Shown here one piece after another: positions 16,775 through 25,130 of a DNA stretch of 64,000 nucleotides. Numbering within the stretch: position 1 is the stretch's first letter; each line of letters starts with the position of its first letter. The stretch lies in NCBI GenBank assembly GCA_910585465.1, contig CAJUEW010000007.1, positions 62,001 to 126,000 on the forward strand, written 5' to 3'. Source of the DNA: an uncultured Lachnospiraceae bacterium (GTDB lineage: Bacteria; Bacillota; Clostridia; Lachnospirales; Lachnospiraceae). The notes under the pieces are model-generated. The model had not been told where the DNA came from. It ran no database searches and worked only from the letters and a program-made list of their open reading frames with translations. Both the position numbers and the translations under genes were made by a program.

Positions 16775-18179
16775 ACAGAGCCCGGCCCAATACTCCGAAA
16801 AAAGAGGTTTGTTTTTGGTCTTCCTCCTTTTCCGGAAAATAAAGAATGTGTATTGTTCTTGGATCCGGGAATACCATTTTACAGCCATGGGCCTTAAATA
16901 TCTGCCATACAATCCGAAGCCCCATAATATGAGGGGCTTTTTCTGTGTCAGGAAGTATACCCTCAAGGGACTGAATGACATTCTTCGGAATACCGCAGCC
17001 GTTGTCGGATATCTGAAAACAGACACTGTCCTTTTCCGGATAGGCAGTTACTGTAACAGTACATCCTCCGGGGTTGTGGCGGATGCTGTTTTGGATCAGA
17101 TTGCGGAAGGCCCGTTCTAATAAAGCAGTATCTCCGTTCAACGTTATCTGCTCCACATCCGGATCGATATAGAGCTCAATGAGATAGGGCTCTGACAAGC
17201 CCTGATTGTAGAAATCACTGACAATTTTCCGAAGCAGGACGGAGGGATGAAAGTCTGCCGGGCGCAGGGGCTGCATCTCATATTCCAGCTTGGAGGTCAG
17301 GTTCAGATCTTCAATCAGATGCTTGATCTGAAAGCTCTGAAGCTCTATGATTGCAGCCTGCTGTCTGCGCTCTTCCGTCAGGGAGACATCTTCCTTCAGG
17401 ACGCTTGCATAGCCCATGATCAGGGAAAGAGGTGTGCGGATATCGTGAGAGACGCCGCTGATCCATGCGGTGCGGGCATCGTCTCTTTGTGCCAGCCGCT
17501 CCTTTTGCCTGGTTAGAATATCGGAAGTCCGGTTGAGCTGCCTTGCCAGCATTTCTGTCATTCCCTTTTCCGGCAAGTGGATAGGCTTTTGCTCTGATAA
17601 GCATTTAATGCCCGCTGCAATGGTATGAAGAGAGCGGTAGAAGAGGAAGCCAAGAAACAGGGAAAGCAGAAACACAAAGGCAATATTGACAATTAAGGTG
17701 ACGGGTATCATGTCTGCCATCATATTTATAGCAGCAATATTATCACTGATATTGTATTTCCATACACTGTTTCTGGGGCTGGCAACGACAAAAAGCCCAT
17801 AGTCTGTTACCCTCTCAGTGACAGGGTAATCGTCCAGATACCATTTGCTGAATACGGCAATTTCGCGGGCAGTATAAGAATGGTTCAGATGATTCGGGAG
17901 TCTCCAGCTCCAGATAACCTGTCCGTTGTCATTCAGGAGCATAGCCCATGCGTAATCTGGCATCAGGCAGGCATATCCTTTTTCGGAGAGAAAAATCTTT
18001 CCCTCTGTCATCCGAAGCTCTGCCGCAATTTCCCCGGAGTCGGAAACCTGACGGTTTGTAGAACGGATAATCCGGAATGCGGTTACAATATACAGAAAAA
18101 CATTCAGGAATAAAGTGACCAGGATAATGATCAGCGCTGTCATCAGATAGCGCGTAAATATTTTTGACAGGCTTTTCAT
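16719..18179 (-). CDS. Sensor histidine kinase of an envelope-stress type two-component system
   Basis: A 486-residue kinase with transmembrane segments at about 11-33 and 158-182 enclosing a sensor of some 125 residues. A HAMP-like linker precedes H245 in SGVSHDIRTPLS. The N box is FRNLIQNSIRHNPGG and G1 is DNGCGIP. The usual glycine-rich G2 box is degenerate (KAPHIMGLRIV). It overlaps the regulator stop by 4 bp, and its C-terminal coding end overlaps the vanZ-like gene. It probably controls the divergent ABC transporter. Confidence 0.92.
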   Translation of the reverse strand: MKSLSKIFTRYLMTALIIILVTLFLNVFLYIVTAFRIIRSTNRQVSDSGEIAAELRMTEGKIFLSEKGYACLMPDYAWAMLLNDNGQVIWSWRLPNHLNHSYTAREIAVFSKWYLDDYPVTERVTDYGLFVVASPRNSVWKYNISDNIAAINMMADMIPVTLIVNIAFVFLLSLFLGFLFYRSLHTIAAGIKCLSEQKPIHLPEKGMTEMLARQLNRTSDILTRQKERLAQRDDARTAWISGVSHDIRTPLSLIMGYASVLKEDVSLTEERRQQAAIIELQSFQIKHLIEDLNLTSKLEYEMQPLRPADFHPSVLLRKIVSDFYNQGLSEPYLIELYIDPDVEQITLNGDTALLERAFRNLIQNSIRHNPGGCTVTVTAYPEKDSVCFQISDNGCGIPKNVIQSLEGILPDTEKAPHIMGLRIVWQIFKAHGCKMVFPDPRTIHILYFPEKEEDQKQTSFFGVLGRALFKGSNPRKTRTSTAESEN

Positions 18180-18901
18180 TGGGAAACGCCGCCTCCTCTT
18201 ACCAGCTTATATCCAAGCCCCCGGACGGTCAGAAGCCAGACCGGCCTGGATGGATTTTCTTCAATCTTTTCCCGCAGTCTGCGGATATGAACCATCAGAG
18301 TATTTTCATAGCCATAGTAATTTTCTCCCCATACTGCGTCAGACAATGCGTCGAAGGTTACGATATTCCCCCTGTTTTCATTTAGTTTTTTCAGGAGTGC
18401 CAGTTCCTTGGCAGTGAGGGTAAGAGTTTCTTCAGGCGCTGCCACAGTGCCGCTTTCCAAAAAGATAGTGCGGCTTCCAAGAGTAAGAGCAGAATTCTCC
18501 GCCTTCTGGCAAAGTGTGGAGAAATAGGTTCTTTTTAAAATAGCTGTCAGACGGAGAAGCAGTTCGTCAGGCAGAAACGGCTTCGTAATGTAGTCGTCCG
18601 CGCCGAGGCCAAGCCCGAAAAGTCTGGAGTTGTCTTCATCCCTGGCGGATAAAAAAAGAACCGGAACATCGGATATGAGCCGGAAATCTCTCATCAGGGA
18701 AAAACCGTCCCCATCCGGAAGCATGATGTCCAATACAATCAGCTCCGGCTTGTACTGCCGGAACATTTCCCGGGCCGTACAGCAGTCTGAGGCAGTCTGT
18801 ATGGATGTAAAGCCCCGGCGGGCCAATATGTTTTTTAACATTTCCAATATATCCTGATTGTCATCTACAAGCAGAATTCTGCATTCGTGGATATGGTTCA
18901 T
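18176..18901 (-). CDS. OmpR-family response regulator
   Basis: A 241-residue regulator with phospho-acceptor D58 (LIVLDIMLPDGDG), an intact receiver (DDYITKPF) and a C-terminal winged helix (ENTLMVHIRRLREKI, TVRGLGYKLV). ATG 18901 is preferred because AAAGGGTG stands at good distance; a GTG at 18910 has none. It is divergent from the bacitracin/lantibiotic-type ABC genes, with a 155-bp spacer holding an 11-bp direct repeat. Confidence 0.94.
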   Translation of the reverse strand: MNHIHECRILLVDDNQDILEMLKNILARRGFTSIQTASDCCTAREMFRQYKPELIVLDIMLPDGDGFSLMRDFRLISDVPVLFLSARDEDNSRLFGLGLGADDYITKPFLPDELLLRLTAILKRTYFSTLCQKAENSALTLGSRTIFLESGTVAAPEETLTLTAKELALLKKLNENRGNIVTFDALSDAVWGENYYGYENTLMVHIRRLREKIEENPSRPVWLLTVRGLGYKLVRGGGVSQ

Positions 18902-18967
18902 GGTATTCACCCTTTCTGTCTCTATTATAAAAGATTTCCATATTTTTTTCAGTAATGCATCTAAAAA

Positions 18968-18985
18968 GTTAAGGAAAATGTAAGG
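18968..18985 (+). promoter_or_regulatory. 11-bp direct repeat upstream of the ABC transporter operon
   Basis: GTTAAGG (18968-18974) and TGTAAGG (18979-18985) start 11 bp apart in the divergent spacer between the response regulator and the ABC ATPase. Spacing and place fit an OmpR-family activator site. No clear -35 is seen near it. Confidence 0.4.
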
Positions 18986-19056
18986 GGAGCTTCAGCGGGA
19001 GGTAAGTGTGTGGACTTATACTCTGGATAAATATAAAAAAGAAAGGCAGAAAAGAT

Positions 19057-19971
19057 ATGAAGTATATGATTGAGACAAGAGGTTTGAGTAAGAGATATGG
19101 AGAAAAGTATTCAGTAAAGGATCTGCGGCTGAAAATCCGGCCCGGATGCGTATACGGCTTTCTGGGTCCGAATGGGGCAGGGAAATCTACTACTATGAAA
19201 ATGATTCTGGGTCTGGTAAAGCCGACGACAGGGGAAATTCAGATGTTCGGCAGGGAGCTTGGAGAGAAAAATCGTATTGCCATGCTGCGTAACACGGGTT
19301 CTCTGATTGAGTCGCCGTCCTATTACGGACATTTGAATGGGCGCGAAAATCTGGAAATTGTTCAGACGCTGAAGGGGGCGCCTCCGGAGGAGATTGACGA
19401 AGTGCTGGGCATTGTACGGCTGGAAGGGCAGCAGAAAAAGAAGGTAAAGGAATATTCTCTTGGGATGAAGCAGCGCCTTGGCCTTGCCGCAGCTCTTCTT
19501 GGCAGGCCGAAGCTCCTTCTTCTGGATGAGCCCACGAACGGTCTGGATCCGGCGGGGATTCAGGAGATAAGGGAGCTGATCTCGGATCTTCCAAAGCATT
19601 ATGGCATGACGGTTATGGTATCCAGCCATTTGCTGAGTGAGATTGATCAGATGGCAACAGACGTGGGGATCATTAACAAGGGAAAGCTGATCTACCAGGG
19701 AGGCCTTCAAAAGCTTCATGAGCAGGCAAAAAGCAGTCTCCATATTCATATTCTGAATCAAGGTGCTGCCATCCGGATACTGGAGGAAAACAAAGAGTCC
19801 TATCAGATAGAGGGAGAGGAACTGGTATTTCCGGAGTGTGGGGAGCAGAGAACTGCCCGGCTGGTGGCCCTTCTGGCAGCCCATGGCGCCCAGGTAACAC
19901 GGGTGATAGAGAAGCAGAGAAGCCTGGAGGATATATTCCTTACCCTGACCGGAAAGCAGGTGAGCCTTTGA
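19057..19971 (+). CDS. ABC transporter ATP-binding protein, bacitracin/lantibiotic-resistance type
   Basis: A 304-residue ATPase with Walker A GPNGAGKST, signature SLGMKQRLGLAAALL, Walker B LLLLDEPTNGLDPAG and switch SSHLLSEIDQM. The C-terminal IEKQRSLEDIFLTLTG is typical of the BcrA/EpiF/NatA group, which protects against peptide antibiotics or expels small substrates. The start at 19057 gives a normal N-terminus; a GTG at 19006 would add 17 residues. Two membrane partners follow without gaps. Confidence 0.93.
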   Translation: MKYMIETRGLSKRYGEKYSVKDLRLKIRPGCVYGFLGPNGAGKSTTMKMILGLVKPTTGEIQMFGRELGEKNRIAMLRNTGSLIESPSYYGHLNGRENLEIVQTLKGAPPEEIDEVLGIVRLEGQQKKKVKEYSLGMKQRLGLAAALLGRPKLLLLDEPTNGLDPAGIQEIRELISDLPKHYGMTVMVSSHLLSEIDQMATDVGIINKGKLIYQGGLQKLHEQAKSSLHIHILNQGAAIRILEENKESYQIEGEELVFPECGEQRTARLVALLAAHGAQVTRVIEKQRSLEDIFLTLTGKQVSL

Positions 19972-20723
19972 TGTGGAAAGAATGGAAAAGTGAATGGATG
20001 AAGGTGCGCTATCGGAAGATCGGACTGATACTGTCGGCATTTCTGGGAATAATCATCCTGTGGATCGTGTGGGCGGTACGCGATGCCCCTCAGGAGGGGA
20101 TATGGGATGGCTATAGAATGTCCTTTTTACAGCTTTCTTTAATAGACACGATACTGATGCCCACAATGATTGCCATGCTTGCCAGCCGTCTGTGCGACGC
20201 AGAGGTAAAGGGAGACATGTTAAAGCTTTTGTGTACAATGGAACAAAAGGGAAGGTTATTTGATATGAAGCTTCTGATGGGCTCCGTATATTTGGTGGTA
20301 TTTGTGGCGGCAGAGCTTGGAATTATAATGGGAATGAGTATCTTGTATGGCTATGGGAGGCCGTTGGAGCCGATCCAGGTTTTGTACTTTGTGATTCAGA
20401 TCTATCTGGTAAGCTTTGTAATCTATTTGTTTCAGCAGGTGTTGTCTTTCTTTTTTGAGAATCAGATCATTCCTCTCGCGGCAGGTTTGTTCGGGTCCTT
20501 TGTAGGTTTATTTGCCTGGTTCTTTTCAGGAAATCTGCGGAAGCTGTTTATATGGGATTTTTATTCCCTGCTTTGTTTTATTCATTATAACTGGGATGAA
20601 AAAACCAGGATTATGACTTATTATAATGTCCCTTTTGACACGGGCTCTTTGATAGCTCTGCTTATTATTCTGGCACTGGGATATACAGCGGGAAAAAATC
20701 TGTTTTTGAGAAAGGAGATATAG
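19971..20723 (+). CDS. ABC-2-type permease, lantibiotic immunity-like (first subunit)
   Basis: A 250-residue membrane protein starting MWKEWKSEWMKVRYRK, with about six spans. The amphipathic start followed by a first span with KVRY is typical of BcrB/EpiE/SpaE-type permeases. Its ATG shares one base with the ATPase stop (TGATG), so translation is coupled. Ligand unknown; a cell-wall-active peptide is the leading idea from family and neighbours. Confidence 0.87.
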   Translation: MWKEWKSEWMKVRYRKIGLILSAFLGIIILWIVWAVRDAPQEGIWDGYRMSFLQLSLIDTILMPTMIAMLASRLCDAEVKGDMLKLLCTMEQKGRLFDMKLLMGSVYLVVFVAAELGIIMGMSILYGYGRPLEPIQVLYFVIQIYLVSFVIYLFQQVLSFFFENQIIPLAAGLFGSFVGLFAWFFSGNLRKLFIWDFYSLLCFIHYNWDEKTRIMTYYNVPFDTGSLIALLIILALGYTAGKNLFLRKEI

Positions 20724-20724
20724 G

Positions 20725-21456
20725 ATGCTGTTTAATTGTATAAGAATGGAACAAAGGAAGCTTAAACACTCCTACATTTGGTTGGTGTTTCTGATAATTC
20801 CAATCATTCCGGCCATTTTGGGAGCAGGAAATTATCTAAATAATCTGGAGCTGCTGAAGCCCGGATGGCTTTCTCTCTGGACTCAGCACTCTTTGTTTTA
20901 TTCCAACTTTTTCTATGCTCCCCTGATTGCCCTGTATTGTGCCTATATCTGGCGTGTGGAACATTTAAACCATAACTGGAACAGACTGATGACTATGCCG
21001 GTTCCGGTACAGGATATATTTTTATCCAAGCTGGTTCTGGCACTGCTCTGCACAGTGACACTGCAGCTCTGGGTGTGGGTGCTGTTCATTATGTCCGGTA
21101 AGGCTGCGGGGATTCCCGGGATGCCTCCTGTACAGATTCTGGTCTGGCTTTTGAGAGGAGGCATCGGAGGAATGAGTATTGCGACCCTGCAGCTTGTTCT
21201 GTCCATGATGCTCCAAAGCTTTGCAGTTCCCATTGCCCTGGCGCTTCTTGGAAGCATTCTGGGGCTGATGGCGGGCAATGGGGGCTTTGGCTGGCTCTGG
21301 CCCTATTCCCTTATGATGATGGGAATGAATGCCAATAGGAGCGAGGATATGGTAGGGAGTCCGGCAGGCTTTGGAATCAGCTCGGCAGTGTTTTTGCTGC
21401 TGTTCACAGGAATCGGAATATGGTGTCTGAAAAAAAGAGATATCACCGCAGGATAA
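20725..21456 (+). CDS. ABC-2-type permease, lantibiotic immunity-like (second subunit)
   Basis: A 243-residue membrane protein with six predicted spans, starting MLFNCIRMEQRKLKHSYIWLVFLI. The pattern matches the preceding permease, and together they resemble the E and G subunits of lantibiotic immunity transporters. It starts 1 bp after the previous stop. The gene ends 2 bp from the convergent panE-like gene, and no hairpin lies between. Confidence 0.87.
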   Translation: MLFNCIRMEQRKLKHSYIWLVFLIIPIIPAILGAGNYLNNLELLKPGWLSLWTQHSLFYSNFFYAPLIALYCAYIWRVEHLNHNWNRLMTMPVPVQDIFLSKLVLALLCTVTLQLWVWVLFIMSGKAAGIPGMPPVQILVWLLRGGIGGMSIATLQLVLSMMLQSFAVPIALALLGSILGLMAGNGGFGWLWPYSLMMMGMNANRSEDMVGSPAGFGISSAVFLLLFTGIGIWCLKKRDITAG

Positions 21457-21458
21457 AT

Positions 21459-22373
21459 CTAATATTGTTTTTCAATTTCCTGTACCTGTTCATACAGCCA
21501 TTTATTTACCGGGGTGGGTATCCCATGCTTTTTCCCATAGGAAATAATCGTGCCCGCAAACATTTCCACTTCCGAAGGGCGCTTTGCAATCCTGTCCTGT
21601 CCCATAGAAGGAGTTCCGTCAGAGGAGAGTGTATGGATAATCTGATCGTATTCGGTCAAATCTGCTTCCGAGAGAGGAACTCCTTCCGCATTTGCCACAG
21701 CAATAACCTCCCTCATGGCACCAAGCATGGTATCCCGTTCTTTACCTTCCCGCCATACATCGCCGTAGGTACAGGAGTAGACCATACAAGTCTGGTTTAC
21801 CCCCACATTCAGCATAAATTTACTCCAGAGTCTGTGAAGGATATCTTTCTCTGCCCGGTGGGGAAGCGCAATGCGGCTGAAGAATTCACATACCTGATCC
21901 AGACCGGGCTGCTGTGTCTTTTCCCGGATTCCCACAGCGAGGATCCCCATTTTTGTATAGGTCAGGCGGGACCCGAACTTCATGGCGTCCATGCCCTGAG
22001 CTACAGTATAGATAAGGCGCTCTGAGCCATAGCGCGCTCCGATAATTTCTTCGCTGGAAATACCGTTCATTACAGACATTATCACTGTGCCGGGTCCGAT
22101 GCTGCTTTCCATGATATCCAGTGCTGCGGCCAGTCCGGTGGCTTTGACTGCCACAATCAGGAGGTCTGCAGGCTGTGCTTCCCGGGCGGGAACACACTGA
22201 AAATGCAGCTCCTCATTATTACAGTAAACCGGGGCGGCTTTATATTTTTCATAGCGTTTTTCGTCCATGACATAGCTGATATGGTCAAATCCGATGGCTC
22301 TGGCAATATGAGCTCCGTAAAGGATGCCCAGCGCGCCCATTCCGACGATGGAAACCTGTTCAATTTTCTTCAT
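21459..22373 (-). CDS. 2-dehydropantoate 2-reductase family protein (ketopantoate reductase-like)
   Basis: A 304-residue NADP-dependent oxidoreductase of the ApbA/PanE family, which reduces 2-dehydropantoate to pantoate for coenzyme A. The Rossmann motif VSIVGMGALGILYGAHIA is at the N-terminus. The lysine region LLIVAVKATGLAAAL and C-terminal helical part PSMGQDRIAKRPSEVEMFAGTI match the family, including the S-E-V-E segment. No other pantothenate gene is near, so substrate assignment is by family only. Confidence 0.85.
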   Translation of the reverse strand: MKKIEQVSIVGMGALGILYGAHIARAIGFDHISYVMDEKRYEKYKAAPVYCNNEELHFQCVPAREAQPADLLIVAVKATGLAAALDIMESSIGPGTVIMSVMNGISSEEIIGARYGSERLIYTVAQGMDAMKFGSRLTYTKMGILAVGIREKTQQPGLDQVCEFFSRIALPHRAEKDILHRLWSKFMLNVGVNQTCMVYSCTYGDVWREGKERDTMLGAMREVIAVANAEGVPLSEADLTEYDQIIHTLSSDGTPSMGQDRIAKRPSEVEMFAGTIISYGKKHGIPTPVNKWLYEQVQEIEKQY

Positions 22374-22512
22374 AATCTGTTGCTCCTTATCTGTATATCT
22401 GAATTTGTTACCAGTATAAGTAATAAAGTCTCAGGATGCAAGAAAATTGAAGCCTGAGACGGGGCAAAATGTAACCTGTGAATATTAAAAGGCTCCCTGC
22501 GGAAAGAGAGGC

Positions 22513-22541
22513 TTGCGTAAAAAGGCAACCTAGAGTAGAAT
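22513..22541 (+). promoter_or_regulatory. Promoter of ridA
   Basis: TTGCGT (22513-22518) and TAGAAT (22536-22541) with a 17-bp spacer, ending 29 bp before the ridA start. Confidence 0.5.
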
Positions 22542-22570
22542 GGGAAAAAATGCATTGGAGGATTATTTTT

Positions 22571-22939
22571 ATGAATGTAATCGCAACAGACAGGGCGCCG
22601 GGCGCCATTGGACCTTATTCTCAGGGCTGTGAGGTAAACGGGATGATCTATACCTCGGGACAGATTCCTGTAGATCCGGCTACGGGCAATATTCCGGAGG
22701 GCATTGCCGCCCAGGCAGAGCAGAGCTGCAAAAATGTCGGAGCTATTTTAGCGGCAGCGGGAAGCGGCTACGACAAGGTTGTAAAAACTACCTGCTTTCT
22801 TGCGGAAATTGCCGATTTTGCTGCTTTTAATGAAGTTTATGCAAAATACTTTATTTCCAAGCCGGCCAGAAGCTGTGTGGCAGTAAAGGATCTTCCCAAA
22901 GGAGTCCTATGTGAGATTGAGGCTGTTGCCATAAAATAG
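22571..22939 (+). CDS. ridA: RidA-family reactive intermediate/imine deaminase
   Basis: A 122-residue RidA/YjgF/UK114 protein, which hydrolyses reactive enamine/imine intermediates made by PLP enzymes. The start MNVIATDRAPGAIGPYSQG is the standard N-terminus, with GGAGG 10 bp upstream. The C-terminal block RSCVAVKDLPKGVLCEIEAVA contains the catalytic arginine and glutamate of the family. It has its own promoter and appears monocistronic. Confidence 0.95.
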   Translation: MNVIATDRAPGAIGPYSQGCEVNGMIYTSGQIPVDPATGNIPEGIAAQAEQSCKNVGAILAAAGSGYDKVVKTTCFLAEIADFAAFNEVYAKYFISKPARSCVAVKDLPKGVLCEIEAVAIK

Positions 22940-23023
22940 CCTGGTAAAAATATATTGTTTTCTCCCGGCTTTATAAAGATTTAGAGAAAACGGTTGTTTA
23001 TTAAGCAGAGAGGATAAAGGATT

Positions 23024-24040
23024 ATGAAAAACAGAAAAATAAAAAATATGCTCAGAGGTTCCATGCTGGTGCTGTCCTGTCTGGGACTTGTCGGCTGTGG
23101 AGCCGGTACTGCGTCAAGGCAGGAGAAGGCAGGAAATGCTGAAGAAGCTGCCGTGAATTTTCTTACAGACATGCAGTCAGGCAGCTATGAGGCTGCAATG
23201 GCATATATGGAGGAAGGAAATGAACTTCTGTATGTGCTTCCGGCAGCAGCAGGAGAAAGCATTCCGGAGATGGATGAAGTATATAGCCGGTTTTGCGAGC
23301 AGATGAAGGAGATGACATTTTCCATATCAGATGAAAAGGTTGAGCTGCCGGATACCGTAAATGTTACGATAAAGAACCGGGATTACGGCGGTGCGATCCG
23401 GACTGCCATGGCAGAGGCGCTTCAGCTTCAGTCCGAACAAGGGGGAGATTCCTTTGCGGATTTTACTTCCTGGATGGGACAGGCGCTGGAGAATGCGTCT
23501 ATGGGGGAGGAAGAGACGGAGTATGTGACCATGACAAAAAGGAAGGACGGCTATTATATTCAGCACAGCAGTTATCCGGCTCAGACGTTCTTAAATCTGC
23601 TTACAGGGGGCTTTTATGAGTACATGGATTTGACGATGACTACCTGTACGACAGAGGAGGACGGCGTAAAATATACGTATTATATTGCAGCGGCAGGGGA
23701 TGAAGTGATCAGCTATCTTCAGGAGGCTGTAGAACCTTTTGATACGGCTTCCCTGACCGATGAGGACATTGCCGAGATAAAGGCTTATTATGAAGAGACC
23801 GCCGCTGCGCAGAACGGCGTCTATATGGGCTGTCAGATAGGTGATGGACAGATTGTGACTGCAACAGGGATTGATTTTTATGAGGCAAGTCAGACGGCTA
23901 TGATTAATGCAGGTATTGTGAGCGGTAAGTATACCGGTAATACTACCAGCAGCTATCTTAGTCTGAATGCAACAATACAAGGCTTTGAGAGTGATGGTAT
24001 GACTTGTGAAACAGTGCCCCAGTATGACACAGAAGAATAA
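23024..24040 (+). CDS. Uncharacterised lipoprotein
   Basis: A 338-residue exported lipoprotein with a signal peptide ending LVGC. A first domain begins EEAAVNFLTDMQSGSYEAAMAYMEEG, a pattern seen in small lipoproteins of the DUF4878/DUF5105 kind. The second half is acidic and alanine-rich (TDEDIAEIKAYYEETAAAQNG). I do not recognise a specific function. It is transcribed alone between ridA and a terminator. The sequence TTTAGAGAAAAC at 22980-22991 upstream is identical to part of the repeat before the 4.1-kb operon. Confidence 0.75.
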   Translation: MKNRKIKNMLRGSMLVLSCLGLVGCGAGTASRQEKAGNAEEAAVNFLTDMQSGSYEAAMAYMEEGNELLYVLPAAAGESIPEMDEVYSRFCEQMKEMTFSISDEKVELPDTVNVTIKNRDYGGAIRTAMAEALQLQSEQGGDSFADFTSWMGQALENASMGEEETEYVTMTKRKDGYYIQHSSYPAQTFLNLLTGGFYEYMDLTMTTCTTEEDGVKYTYYIAAAGDEVISYLQEAVEPFDTASLTDEDIAEIKAYYEETAAAQNGVYMGCQIGDGQIVTATGIDFYEASQTAMINAGIVSGKYTGNTTSSYLSLNATIQGFESDGMTCETVPQYDTEE

Positions 24041-24046
24041 AGAAAA

Positions 24047-24080
24047 AAATGGAGCTGCTTTGCAACGGCTCCATTTTTTT
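24047..24080. terminator. Bidirectional rho-independent terminator
   Basis: ATGGAGC (24049-24055) pairs with GCTCCAT, preceded by seven A and followed by seven T. It can serve both the lipoprotein (+) and the dehydrogenase gene ending at 24086 (-). Confidence 0.85.
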
Positions 24081-24085
24081 CGGTT

Positions 24086-25075
24086 CTATTTTACTTCATT
24101 TGAAGTTTCTTTTCCATACTCAAAGGTTTTTGCGTTCTCCAGAGTTGTCTGGGCGATAGCTGCCAGCGCTTCCTCTGTGAAAAATCCCTGATGAGAGGTA
24201 ATCATCACATTAGGGAAGGACAGAAGTCTTGCGGTAACGGAGTGCTCCAGAATCTCGTCTGAACGATCCTCGAATACGTTCGGGGTTTCTTCCTCATACA
24301 CATCCAGACCGACACCGAAGAATTTTCTTGCACGGATACCTTCGATCAGGTCGTCTGTTTTTACAAGCGCGCCCCGGGAGGTATTGACAAGGATGACACC
24401 GTCCTTCATTTTCTGAATGGTTTCCCGGTTAATCAGATGGTAGGTGCTGTCCATAAGCGGGCAGTGAAGGGAAACCAGGTCGCTTTCTGCCAGCAGTTCA
24501 TCCAGAGATACATAGGTTACAAAATCCTTCAGAGAGGGATTTTCAAATACGTCATAAGCCAGAACCTTCATACCGAAGCCACGGCAGATATTTGCCATGG
24601 CGGCTCCGATTTTACCGGTACCCACAATGCCGGCAGTTTTCTGGTAAAAATTAAATCCCATCAGACTTCCAAGGCTGAAGTCATTCTCCCTTACTTTTAC
24701 ATACGCTTTATGAAGACGGCGGTTGACGGTAAGGGCTAATGCCATGGCGTGCTCTGCAACAGCCTCCGGGGAATAGCCCGGTACACGCAGGATACGGATG
24801 CCGTATTGCTTTGTGGTGTTAAGGTCAATGTTGTTAAACCCGGCACAGCGCATAAGAATCAGCTTCACATTGTTTTCATGCAGGATCTCAACAGTCCTAG
24901 TGCCGATATCGGAATTTACAAATGCACATACTGCATCAAAGCCGTGGGAAAGCTCTGCAGTGTTTGGGGTCAGGTCTGTTTTTAAAAACTTGATTTCAAT
25001 CCCGGGATAATTTTTCAGTTCTTTTTCAAAAGAGCTTTTATCATAGCTTTTGCAATCATAGAAAAGTATTTTCAT
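24086..25075 (-). CDS. ldhA: D-lactate dehydrogenase-type D-2-hydroxyacid dehydrogenase
   Basis: A 329-residue NAD-dependent enzyme that interconverts pyruvate and D-lactate. The nucleotide-binding loop is GIVGTGKIGAAMANI. Catalytic arginine lies in VNTSRGALV, the glutamate in the VGLDVYEEE region and the histidine in ITSHQGFFTEEAL. The start MKILFYDCKSYD has AGGAGG upstream; longer frames run into the spacer. It follows the DUF4317 gene by 55 bp on the same strand. Other 2-ketoacids are possible substrates. Confidence 0.9.
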   Translation of the reverse strand: MKILFYDCKSYDKSSFEKELKNYPGIEIKFLKTDLTPNTAELSHGFDAVCAFVNSDIGTRTVEILHENNVKLILMRCAGFNNIDLNTTKQYGIRILRVPGYSPEAVAEHAMALALTVNRRLHKAYVKVRENDFSLGSLMGFNFYQKTAGIVGTGKIGAAMANICRGFGMKVLAYDVFENPSLKDFVTYVSLDELLAESDLVSLHCPLMDSTYHLINRETIQKMKDGVILVNTSRGALVKTDDLIEGIRARKFFGVGLDVYEEETPNVFEDRSDEILEHSVTARLLSFPNVMITSHQGFFTEEALAAIAQTTLENAKTFEYGKETSNEVK

Positions 25076-25130
25076 TATAATAGGCCTCCTTGCAAGGTAC
25101 TTTTTGTTAGCATATCCAATCAGTAAAAAA

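Noticed and set aside
19008..19073. A 21-codon GTG frame after GGGAGGT, overlapping the ABC ATPase start
   Set aside because: It resembles the leader at 4051, but the spacing is too short and there is no stop/start overlap; the evidence is too thin to list as a gene.
19111..20040. A 309-codon frame antisense to the ABC ATPase
   Set aside because: The opposite strand encodes a complete ATPase with Walker A, signature and Walker B; the antisense frame has no recognisable domain.
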